Shown here in pieces: positions 32,421 to 42,762 of a DNA stretch of 64,000 nt. This DNA is from Fremontodendron californicum (Eukaryota; Streptophyta; Magnoliopsida; Malvales; Malvaceae), in NCBI GenBank assembly GCA_030761205.1, contig JAULJL010000040.1, positions 12,966,603-13,030,602 on the forward strand, read 5' to 3'. Made by a program: the position numbers and the translations under genes. The notes beneath the pieces were generated by a model. That model was not told the DNA's origin. It saw only the letters and a list, made by a program, of their open reading frames with translations, and ran no database searches. The stretch's first letter is position 1; each line of letters starts with the position of its first letter.

Positions 32421-34544
32421 TATCCAAGGCTTTTCAAGTAATCAATTTTTTTTGTATTTTCAATTAAAATTCCTCTTCAACATTGAACTTGATTGAAAAG
32501 TTCTTGGATAATTAACAAGCAGGAAAAATCCCCAAAAAGAACTCAACTAAAGTTACATGTTCATGTTTTGGGGGAGGGGAAAGGGGGTGTTTCCAATCCC
32601 AATCTTAGAGAAGATTGGTTTGTAACCAAAAGAAATTTAGATAGAGAATGGTTTTAAAAGAAAAATGGTATATATTTGGAAGTCGGTTATTCTTAGAAAC
32701 ATCAAAGCAAAGGTAAAAACCAGCTTGATGAGAATGATTTGGAATCTCTGCCTATATTTATACAAACTTTTTTTTTTTTTCTTTTTCTTCTCCCATGTTT
32801 TCTTTAAAATTTTCATTTAAAAAAACAATTAAAACTAATTTATTTATTTATGTTATAAAGCAGCTTATATTTTTCTGGTGAAATCCTGACCGTTGGTTTT
32901 TAGCGCTCGAGATTTCTGCCGCAACTAACGCTTGTAAAAGAGGAGGGAAAAGTTAACGAACTGACCAACGGTTGGTAATTTGTCAACTTCTTGGAGGGTA
33001 ATTTGGATATTATGAAGGACTGTCTTTTTGTGTGGTGGGAATTTTATTTTATTATTAAAAGTATATAATTTAATTTTTAATAATATTTTTCTCTTAAATT
33101 TTTTTTATGGGGGCTGAAACTTGCACTTATTAGAAGTATTTTAATAATTTTGGAGACCTACAAAATGTAAACATAATATATTTAATAAATACAAAAATAA
33201 TATAATACAATATATTTAAATATGATCAAAATTATAAATTTAATATATGTATCGTATTTATATTTATAATTTTAATATATTTAATAATTTTTATTATATT
33301 TGTATTTACATAATTAATATAAAAAAATATGAAATATAATACAAATACAAAAATTATTAAATCTAAAGGCTCCCATATCCGTACGATACCCGATGAATGG
33401 AAGCTCCTAGGGCGGGAAGGATTAAGGATTAGATTAATTAATTAATTGATACAGAAGAATTAAAAGTTCAACAATAAGAACAAAACAGGGGACATTAATA
33501 GTGACTTTTTGCTAATTACATTTTTATGGTCAAAGTCTACCTTTTAAATGGGTTTTAGAAGTATTGAGATTTGAAATTTCTTCAAGCAATAATCAACCAG
33601 AAAGGAAAATTTTGGAGCTTGGAATTTTTTTTTTTTTTTTTAAGTTACAAGTGTACATATTTCTAAATAAAATATATTTAAAAAAACCCAAATTAGTGTT
33701 TGGCAAATAAAGCTAGCAATAAGAATTTAATATTATTACCAAATTGGGTTTGATTCAAATGATTAAGGTTAAATAGTCGAATAAAAAATTTCAATTTATA
33801 TACCTAACCTTTCACCATTAATTTAAGACAAACAAACTTCTAAAAAAAATTGGGTTTCTTTTTTTCTCCTTTACCAAGTCAAGATTTTTATAGCAAACTA
33901 TAGTAGACTTAAAGGTTTTTTTATTATTATTATTTAATTAATTTTTATTGGTATAAAAAATTACGATCATTATCAAATATTATATCTAATATAAGAAATT
34001 AATTAATAAATTAAAATAGATTTGAACATGCTAATATTTTAAAAGAAAATCAAACACAACCATGAATTCTTGATCTCAATTAATTTAGTTTTAAGACAAT
34101 TAAAAGTATTTAAGTTGAGATGATAGTCACTTGAATTTGGTTCAGTATTATCATTTTCCAAAACTTGCAATTACTTTATAATATATTATCAAGTTGTAAT
34201 GATTATTCCAATTGATTTTCTCTTATATTACAAAGTATATATTATAGTAAAGATGGGGGTATTGGACCTCATACCTAACTTTGTTTAATTATATCTAACT
34301 CTCCATTTAAATTACTCCACTAATTCAAATTGGAAAAATGGATAAACTTTTTTTGGATAGGGAGATGCCATGTCTTTTTCATAGGTAATCATTGCATTTG
34401 AAATATATATTAAAAAAAATTAATTTGAATGAATTAAAAATTTATTATATTTTGATTTTTATGTGATAGACACTTTTCACCTTCATCACAACAAATCTGT
34501 CTTTATTTATCGAGCTTACAATTACTTATTGAAGGGTAAAGTTA
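32421..34544. other. RBK-like gene upstream region and AT-rich intergenic DNA
   Basis: About 32421-32780 should hold the leader and promoter of the minus-strand kinase gene. Beyond 33020 the DNA is AT-rich, with (AT) and T runs. No other gene or complete element is seen. Confidence 0.45.
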
Positions 34545-35080
34545 TCCGTCCAAGCTTAAAGGTACGTCCGATATTTAAAAGAGTTCGGATAAAAATATTA
34601 GGTCTGAAATATAAGTTTAGGCAAAAATAAGGTTCGTTTAAAAAATAGGCCTGACCTTGACTCCAACTATCAAGGCTCGAACCCAGCCCGACTATTTATT
34701 TATTTATATAATATATTATTTTTATTTATATATATATATATTATGTAATTATATCATATAAAAAATAAATATATATAATATTATAGGGTAAACATTTAAA
34801 AATATGTTAAGTATTCATATTTTAAAACTTAACAATAAAAAAAATAAAATTACTAAAAATTAAATAAAAAATAACATATTTGTTTAAACCTTTTAGAAAA
34901 AAAAAATATGGATGATTTTAAACGGGTTTGGACTATCTATTTACAAATATAGATGGGCTTGGACAAAATTAGAGGTCCATATTTCGAGTCGGACCGGATT
35001 TAAATAAATATATATTGTGTTAATACTATATTTAGACCCAACCGAAATTCAGACCGGCCTGACCTATGAACAATTCTACT
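34545..35080. mobile_element. Diverged long-form TAGACCTGCTCA-family MITE, copy 3
   Basis: It shares the internal motifs of 14454-15005 (ATATTAGG.C.GAAATATA, CTTGACTCCAAC.ATCAAGG, and the AT-rich centre with ATATATAATATTATAG.GTAA). The right end reads CCTATGAACAATTCTA, a decayed inverted end. The left end is too diverged to fix, so the start is approximate. Confidence 0.6.
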
Positions 35081-35754
35081 CACAGCCATAGAGAAATCAA
35101 GTGCAAAAAATAGATAAACGTTGTCCCAAATAAATTCTTCTTAAACGCTCTAAACATTCCTTATGCCTACATAGAAATTTTTTCAATTTTCACTTACTTG
35201 AACATTGAAATTTGAAACGGATCGTGAAGTTCCAGACGCCTTTACGACCTTCTTTTTAAAATTTTTCGCAGGTTCAATTCTATCTCTTTGCATTACCTAC
35301 GAGAAAAATAGACCATGATTGGTTTATCTGCAATGGCAATGCGTACTGTCTTTTTATCTTCTTGTTTCTAGCCGACATGGTTGAATAATTTTTTGTCGTA
35401 CCTTAGAATAATTGGAATTTCAAAACACATGGTATGTTTGGTTCCTCATTTCTTTTTTTTTTTTTTTTTAAATGTTCAGTACTATCAAATGAAGATTTTA
35501 ACACTGAATAATTTACGCATGCAATGAGAAAAATCAACAGCACATGAAATAATTTACAATCATATATATATTTTTTTTGTTTCTTTTTATGTCTCTCTTT
35601 TATAAAACATTGATAAATCCAAAATTTAGATCAAAAATGATATTCAATAAATCTGAAATTTGAAATTCGATATCTGTAATTTTTTTTTATCTATTTTCAG
35701 ACTATGTTTTTTTTTTTATATAAAATAAATAAAATCTTGTTGAAGAATTTGGAG
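35081..35754. other. Intergenic DNA, nothing recognised
   Basis: Mixed AT-rich sequence with a T run at about 35453-35470. No conserved reading frame or transposon end is seen. Confidence 0.5.
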
Positions 35755-36020
35755 TAGAACTGCTCATGGGTTGGGCAGCCCGTCTGGCCCATCTCGTATT
35801 GGGCAGGGCCTGGGCAGGATATTTTTAATCCGGGCCTGCTCGGCCTTGCCCGGAACAGTTTTTTTAATTATAATAATATTATTTTATTTAATTTTAATTA
35901 TAAAAATATATAAAAAAATAAAAATATTTTTTTTAATATTATGAACAGTGAATTCGGGTCTGGATAAAGATTTTGAAAAAAAATCGAGCCGCGACCCGGC
36001 CCGACCCATGAGTAGGTCTA
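35755..36020. mobile_element. TAGACCTGCTCATGGG-family hAT MITE, copy 4, perfect duplication
   Basis: The left end is TAGAACTGCTCATGGG and the right end, inverted, is TAGACCTACTCATGGG. A perfect 8-bp duplication ATTTGGAG lies at 35747-35754 and 36021-36028. The arms are GC-rich with GGGC/GCCC motifs and the centre is AT-rich. Confidence 0.92.
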
Positions 36021-36093
36021 ATTTGGAGTGCATTTATTTCATGAGAAATGTTAACCATAGCTTAATGGCGCTGGTTAGACATTAGTTAAAGTG

Positions 36094-36124
<31 letters not shown>

Positions 36125-37067
36125 AAATTGATAATTTAGTTTTTTTCTAAATTTAGTGAAAATTATAATATATTAAATATAAAGTTTTCTTTTAAATTGA
36201 TAATTAAATAATTTTTAATTGATGGATAGGCCATTGGCTGTAGATGAACCATTTGAAAGTAATGCAGATATTGGGCAGAATGATTGATCACCCTATTTGG
36301 GGTGTTGTGTTTTAGCATGAGAATTGAGCAATTACTAGGGCCTAATGTCTCTCATAGTAGGAATCCATCACAATCAGGCTGAATTTGGGAACTTCAATTT
36401 CACTTAGCAACACTTAATCAACAAATATAACGAACTTAATAATTAGAAACTAAACTCAAGATTTTGATAATTCAAACTCTCTTGTAAGACATAACACATA
36501 AGTCATGCATCATGAAATTTTTGTCAAATTGTTTGGGACTAATTAATGATAAAATGGAGAGAATTGATTGCGGCTCATGAGGAAGATATTTGTCAACGAA
36601 ACAAAAAATTCAAAAAGAGAAGGTTGATTTTTTTTTTTTTTTTTTTTTTTTAAAAACTCAAAAAGAGAAGGTTGATTTCTTTGTTAGGTGTGTTTGTTTC
36701 GCGAAAAATAATTTTCATATTTTTTTTGTGAAAAATAATTTAGCCAACGAAAAATGAACTTCGAATCAATTATAAATTATTTTTCGTTGAAAACTTCGAA
36801 TCAACGAAAAATGAAAAGCGTAAGACTTTTTCGAAGCGTAAAAAAATCAGTATGTCACTATATGAAAGTAAAGACATTAACTAAAAAACCCTGATTTGGG
36901 TATTCGAATACCATATATTTGGACATTTTTGTTATTATTATTATTTTGAATAAATGTAGTAATATTTATTTTTAATTGTTTGAGAAAGATCATTATTTTC
37001 ATAACAATGAAGATTTTTCATAAAAATAACCAAACAGCAAAAACTATTTTTCATAAAATCATCCAAC
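36021..37067. repeat. TAACCA-family MITE remnant and intergenic DNA
   Basis: About 36045-36240 matches a family with TTAGTTAAAGTGATAT, an (AT)n tract (36093-36114), AGTGAAAATTATAATATATTA and TTGATAATTAAATAATTTTTA. Other members are at about 38070-38265 and 61735-62260. The rest to 37067 has T runs and repeated AAAAAGAGAAGGTTGATTT on both sides of a T tract at about 36628-36650. No gene is seen. Confidence 0.5.
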
Positions 37068-37262
37068 TAGAACTGCTCATGGGCCGGGCCGCGACCCGAA
37101 TTTTTTTTAGTTTCCTTACCCAGGCCCGGCCCGTCGCCCATATTCACTGTTCATTTAGATTAAAAATATATATTTTTATAACAAAATTTAAAAAAATAAT
37201 ATTTTTTATTCGGTGAACACTAATCCGGACCGGGTGGGCTGTCCGATCCATGAGCAGGTCTA
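37068..37262. mobile_element. TAGACCTGCTCATGGG-family hAT MITE, copy 5
   Basis: The left end is TAGAACTGCTCATGGG and the right end, inverted, is TAGACCTGCTCATGG. The flanks ATCCAAC and ATCCAAAC match apart from one base gained or lost. It is only 195 bp, one of the shortest copies. Confidence 0.8.
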
Positions 37263-37484
37263 ATCCAAACCTTAAAAAATTTAAAAATTTTCCAAAAAAT
37301 GATTTAACTTTTTGAAAACTAATTTTCATAAAACAAGCGGACCCATAAATTATCTATTAATATAAAATGCTTTGTAATAAATTATTAATTTGTATACGTT
37401 TATATACGATTAACTCATCAAATTTTAAGATCTCACTCCACGTTTGTCATTCGAATTGGCAAAAATAACATAAGGGGAGGGAAG

Positions 37485-37865
37485 GTAGGAATAGAAATCC
37501 TCTGCCCCTCATTAACCTGTTTTTTTCGTATCTCACTTTCGTAATGAATCGCGGATTTTTTTTCGATACGTTTATTTTCTCGTTTGTTTTTAACTGTTTA
37601 ACAGGGGTTACGAAATAAAAATACGATCGGTTGGTATTTTACCGGTGATCAAATAGACAAATTTCACGATATCATTTCTTTTATTTGCATCGTCTTTGTA
37701 TTTGTTTTTTTTCAAGCGAAATCGATTTTTTTATTAGATAAAGAATCGAGTAAAACATTAAAAACGAACAAGTACGGAGAGAATAAAAACACGAACGTGA
37801 GACTCGTTTCGAAGGTGGGAGCATGGATAGAAACAGAAAAATGGAAGCAGAATATTTGGATTTGA
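37485..37865. repeat. Dispersed repeat shared with 52823-53215
   Basis: This 380-bp segment and 52823-53215 align over most of their length. Shared pieces include CAATTGTTTAACAG or its variant, ATACGATC..TTG.TATTTTAC, CATTTCTTTTATTTG.ATCG and CGAAATCGATTTTTTTATTAGA. Both are bounded by ATCCTCTGCCC/CAGAGGATC-type sequences in inverted order. The class is unassigned. Confidence 0.65.
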
Positions 37866-38930
37866 TATTGCATAAGAGTCATCTAATCTTCCATTACCGA
37901 ATTGGGAGTCACTATCAAAAGCATGATAAAAGGTCTTAAAAGTGCTCGAGTCATGGTTAAGTGGGTGAACTAAACCCCCTTTGATATGGCGTTGGGGAAA
38001 TTTTTTTAGATTTTGTTAACGCATGATTTTAAGATTTTTTTTAAGATTAGTTAATATATTATTATAATAAAAAAATATTAACCAGCGTTATTAAGCATTG
38101 ATTAAGGTGATATATATATATATATATATGGATTTATAAAAAATGTAATTAATGACTTATTTTTTCTTGAATTCAGTAAAATTATTGTATTAAATATAAT
38201 TTTTTTTTTCTAAATTGATAATTAAATAATCTTTAATTGATGTCTATAGACACTGATTAAGTGGACACTTACAGTAACAACATTATATTAAATGCAATAT
38301 TTGATAATTTTATTCATAATTTCTAATGCATTAAATTGAAATATTATTATGTATAATAACTTTAAAAAATACCTTTAAAACCATTGTTAATAATATATTT
38401 TTTAAAAATCTTTACATAATCCAAATCCTCAAAACCTCAAACTCCATCAACCTCACCAATGCCCGAAGGAAAAGTGCGTTTAACTGAATCCTCTGACCTT
38501 CTTTTTTACCTTTAAACTATACAAAAAGGTCAAAAGGAAACACAAAAGAGAGATACTCCAAAACCAAGAATCAAGATGAGACTTCATCCTTTTGGTTTTT
38601 GACTCCCAAGTCAGAAACTAGCAGGGCCAGATGAGGCAGCAGTTTACTTATTTTAATTAAGGGGCCCTTCCTTATGTAAAGATGTAGTAGAGGGAGTTTT
38701 GATGAAATTTTTACGTGATTTAATTATTATAGTTATAAAAGTTTAAATATTTTAATTGAATAAATTTGATTTCAAATTGAAATTTTATGATTATAATTAA
38801 TGTGTCAAGATTAAGTTATGTTATCTAAATTTGAGGATGTTTATCAAACAATTGATAAATCTTTTATGACTGGATAATTGAAGCAAGTGTTTTAATTAAA
38901 AGGCTAATTGAACCATTCCATCTGTCAAAT
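37866..38930. repeat. Intergenic DNA with TTAACGAATG- and TAACCA-family MITE remnants
   Basis: About 38005-38410 contains mixed remnants of the two foldback families also seen at 18078 and 61735, with an (AT)n tract at about 38108-38128. The remainder shows no recognisable frame. Confidence 0.5.
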
Positions 38931-39198
38931 AGAGGTGATCATAGGCCGGGTTGGAATATTTTCATTTTCCTTGCCCGATACTGTTTATCTTTTAATAAAA
39001 AATAATTTCTTAATTAATTTTTATATATTTTATAATTAAAATTTTAAAAAATAATATTATTTTAATATGTGAACAGTGATAGTTCCTAGATATGAAATTT
39101 GTTATACCCACATGGAATTCCTGTCCAGGATACTGATCAAAAATATCCGTATTAGACCGGGCCTGAACAGGAATATTTGTTATCCTTGAGCAGATCTA
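38931..39198. mobile_element. TAGACCTGCTCA-family hAT MITE, copy 6, carrying a copied flank
   Basis: The left end is TAGAGGTGATCATAGGCC and the right end, inverted, is TAGATCTGCTCAAGG. A perfect 8-bp duplication CTGTCAAA lies at 38923-38930 and 39199-39206. Inside, at 39078-39120, lies a copy of the flanking genomic sequence at 39208-39250 with one mismatch. Confidence 0.9.
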
Positions 39199-40033
39199 CT
39201 GTCAAAAGATAGTTCCTAGATATGGAATTTGTTATACCCACATGGAATTCGCTACGCTAAATCTCTACATGCAAAACATAAACATCTGGTAGGTTCACGG
39301 TTATCCAACAATTTTAAGTAGAACAGACACCAGATCTATGCCTTAAAGTTCACATACATCCAGTAACTAGATATAAATAGGTGAAGTGAAAATTGATTTG
39401 AAGTAAGAGAAAACATAAACACTGAACCTTTTGATTATTCTTGCTTTTCTTCTGAAAATCCTCTGAATCTATATTAACTTAAGTATCGAAGCATGTTTCG
39501 AAGACATAACTCTGATGTCCCTCTAACATTTCCTATCTCTACAAATAACTTTCAATCTTTGCCTGACAATTCTCAAAGATCTACCCAACTCCACTATTCA
39601 AAACTCATCAACAGAATTCTGTAGCAGATTCATCCAAGCAAGAATGCTGATTAGTTGAGGTCAACAAATCTTAGAAAAGAGAATGGCCTACCCAGATTTG
39701 TGTTATTAGCTTGTTGAATACAAGAAACTCAACTGTTTCATAGATTGGGGTCAAAATAAACACCCAATTCCGGATGATTGTGCAAAACTGGCTCAATTAT
39801 GAGTGTTTTTCAGGGCAACCAAAACCATTTATATTGCATACATCATGCAACTTAAACCAAATTCATAACAAATTAATCTGTTTGATTCCAAAATTGGCTT
39901 CTGATAAATAATTGGAGAAGCAACTTAGAAATTTGCAAAACAAAGAATAATATGTAAGGGTGGATGAAGCATCAGAGGTGACTCTAGCAATTACCTTTTG
40001 ATTAGTATAAGTTAGAGTAAGATCAGTTAGGGA
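39199..40033. other. Unassigned intergenic DNA
   Basis: This part is less AT-rich than its surroundings and looks partly coding. A stretch from an ATG at about 39493 reads MFRRHNSDVPLTFP before stops. I recognise no family. It may be a gene relic. Confidence 0.3.
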
Positions 40034-40147
40034 ATAAGTTATCCGAACTCTTCATTTTTTTCCTAAAATATCCGCAATCGATATTTATATCCGACACATA
40101 TTCTGACACAAATATGAGATATGATCCTTAAAATATATGGAAAAATA

Positions 40148-40615
40148 TGTTAAATTGTCCAATACCAGCCCAAGAAAAAAATAAAAGCCTAATAATGTGT
40201 GGTTGTAGTTGTGTGGTTTAATGTGTGGTTGTAGTTGTGTGGTTTAATGTGTGGTTGTAGTTGTGTAATTTAAATGTGTGGTTGTAGTTGTGTGGTTTAA
40301 TGTGTGGTTGTAGTTGTGTGATTTAAATGTGTGGTTGTTATTAAACAACAATGGGTGGTTGTAATTTATTTAGATTTTATATTTGTGTGCCTTGTGTTTG
40401 TCTTGGTATTGTATAAATACTCCCCTCCCTTGCATTTGTAAATCATCAAGTAGTAAGCTTCATTAAGCAATAAAAGTTTTAAGTTTTCCTAAGGAGTTCT
40501 TCTCTAAAGAGTGTAGTCTAGAGTGAAGTGTGAGCATTTGTAAGTTTTCCTAAAAACTAAACTTTCTTCTTTGAGTGGTAAAATTAGAGTTATCTACTCT
40601 AAGTTTCTCTCAACA
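40148..40615 (+). repeat. Copia 5' LTR (468 bp)
   Basis: Starts TGTTAAATTGTCC and ends CTCTCAACA. It contains about six units of a 26-bp repeat (AATGTGTGGTTGTAGTTGTG and variants) and a probable TATA box in TTGTATAAATAC at about 40418-40429. Compared with the 3' LTR it lacks one repeat unit, has 8 extra bases (TTTGAGTG), and shows about four substitutions by eye. Confidence 0.95.
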
Positions 40616-40617
40616 AT

Positions 40618-40629
40618 TGGTATCAGAGC
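40618..40629 (+). other. Primer-binding site, initiator tRNA-Met type
   Basis: TGGTATCAGAGC lies two bases after the 5' LTR. It is the standard primer-binding site of plant Copia elements, complementary to the 3' end of initiator methionine tRNA. Confidence 0.95.
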
Positions 40630-40817
40630 TAGGTTGTGAGTTACTACCATAGTTACTATTCGCACGTGTCACTATATACTTTTATAGTAATTGTTAACAT
40701 ATACGAGATTTATTCAAGTATATGGTATACGATACTATTCACGTATACGGTACTGTTCACGGTGAAATAGTTATTCAGGTACTATTTTTGGTTTGAGCGT
40801 TCTTGAGTCGTGAGGAG

Positions 40818-42687
40818 TAGAGGTGGCAAAATGAACCCGAACCCGAAAACCCGCCCAGGAAAACCCGAACCCGAACCCGCCCAAACCCGATTTGACCAAA
40901 AAGTCAAAAACCCGAACCCGAAAAAGCCCGAACCCGAATGGGCCCGAACCCGAATGGACCCGAACCCGAATGGGCCCGAACCCGAATGGACCCGAACCCG
41001 AATGGACCCGAACCCGGATGGGCCCGAACCCGAATGAGCCCGAACCCGAATGAGCCCGAACCCGAATGGACCCGAACCCGAGACCGGCCCGAACCCGAAC
41101 CCGAATTTAATACTAAAAATAAAAATAAACAAATTGCAATTATTTTTTTTTTACAAAGCAATAACTTTAATTATTAATTTTATTCTAATTTTTTTTAATA
41201 ATTTAATTAAAATTTAAAATTTAATATATTATATATATATGATGAAATAATAATTTTATCAAAAAGTAAATTATATTTTGTACTTATAAGTTATAACTTT
41301 AACGTCTCATATCATGATGAATTTACAATCTAAATATTTTAAATTCTTGAAAATTTTAAAGATGTGAAAAAAAATTTGACAATAATTCAATTAATCTATA
41401 AGGGTAAAAAAATTGACAATAATTCAATTATTTTGGCCTTTTGGGTTATACTTAGACCTGCTCACGGGCCGGGCCTGGGCAGGATATTTTGTGTTCCGGG
41501 CCGGTCCGGCCCGGAACAGTAATTTTTATTATAATATTATTTTATTTAATTTTAATTATAAAAAAATAAAAAAAATTATTTTTTTATTCTAATGAACAGT
41601 GTTTCGGGCCTAAACGGGCGGGCCGGGCCGAGCCAGGGCCAGGCCTGGGCAGAGAAAATAAAAAAAAACTGGGCCGCGGCCCGGCCCGGCCCATAAGCAG
41701 CTCTAGTTATACTTATGCGGTTAGGTTAGGGTGGGTTTAATTGGATTATGGCTTTCATGTGATTTTATTTTAGCGGGTGGATTTAATGGGGTTTTGGGTT
41801 TTATGACCTTTTGGTTTTGGGTATATTTATTATATATTAATAAATAATCATATTAATTATATATTTATTACGTATAATTTAAATATAAATTATATTTTTT
41901 AGTACTACTTTATAATTTATACTTTATACTGATGAAAAAAATATAAGTACTCGATATATATATATATATATATCTTGACTATAAGCATAATTTTTTTGCA
42001 TTTTATAAGTATATAAACGAATAGATGAAGGCCAGGATTTATTTTTAAAAGTTTTTTATTTTATAGTGAATATAAATTATAATGTATTTATATTTTGAAA
42101 TTCGAGCTCATCAAATCAATTATTTTAAATATCAATATATTAATTTATAATATATCATATTTTTTATAATAAATTATTTCAAAATTTGATTTTATATAAC
42201 AAATTAATTTCTTATTCTTTTGGTGCTAACAAATATTAATTTTAAAAAATAAATATAATTAAAAATATCATATAATAGCAAAAGTATAAAAATAAAAAAA
42301 ATAATAATAATAAATTAATAATTTGTTTTTAGATATAAATATTTAAATTACGTAAAAATGATTACATCTAATATAAAATAAAATAATCTAAAACATACCC
42401 GTACCCAGATCAAACCCGAACCCAGACCGAACCCGAACCCGAACCCGAATGGGCCCGAACCCGAATGAGCCCGAACCCGAATGGGCCCGAACCCGAATGG
42501 GCCCGAACCCGAATGAGCCCGAACCCGAATGAGCCCGAACCCGAATGGACCCGAACCCGAATGAGCCCGAACCCGGATGGACCCGAACCCGAATGAGCCC
42601 GAACCCGAATGAGCCCGAACCCGAATAAACCCGAACCCGAATGAACCCGACCCGAACCCGCCCGAACCCGCCCAATTGCCACTTCTA
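40818..42687. mobile_element. Non-autonomous hAT element (1.87 kb) in the Copia leader
   Basis: The terminal inverted repeats are TAGAGGTGGCAA (left) and, reversed, TAGAAGTGGCAA (right). A perfect 8-bp duplication GTGAGGAG lies at 40810-40817 and 42688-42695. It carries no transposase. Near each end is a tandem array of a 16-bp unit, CCCGAACCCGAATGGG/A (about 40837-41103 and 42405-42670). Both arrays read in the same direction on the plus strand. The AT-rich middle contains a 253-bp MITE. Confidence 0.95.
41453..41705. mobile_element. TAGACCTGCTCACGGG-family MITE inside the hAT element, copy 7
   Basis: The left end is TAGACCTGCTCACGGGCC and the right end, inverted, is TAGAGCTGCTTATGGG. A perfect 8-bp duplication GTTATACT lies at 41445-41452 and 41706-41713. 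The arms are very GC-rich (GGCCCGGCCC motifs) around an AT-rich centre. Confidence 0.93.
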
Positions 42688-42762
42688 GTGAGGAGTTTGT
42701 ACTCTACAAGTTTGTGTCTCAAAATCAAGCTTGTTCGGTATTGTTAGAGTCTTGCCGACACG

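Noticed and set aside
40782..42728. Several overlapping open frames coding Gly-Ser-Phe or Pro-Glu-Asn repeats on both strands
   Set aside because: They arise from a 16-bp tandem repeat, which cycles through all three frames and stays open. They sit in a transposon end and have no start context or conserved family.
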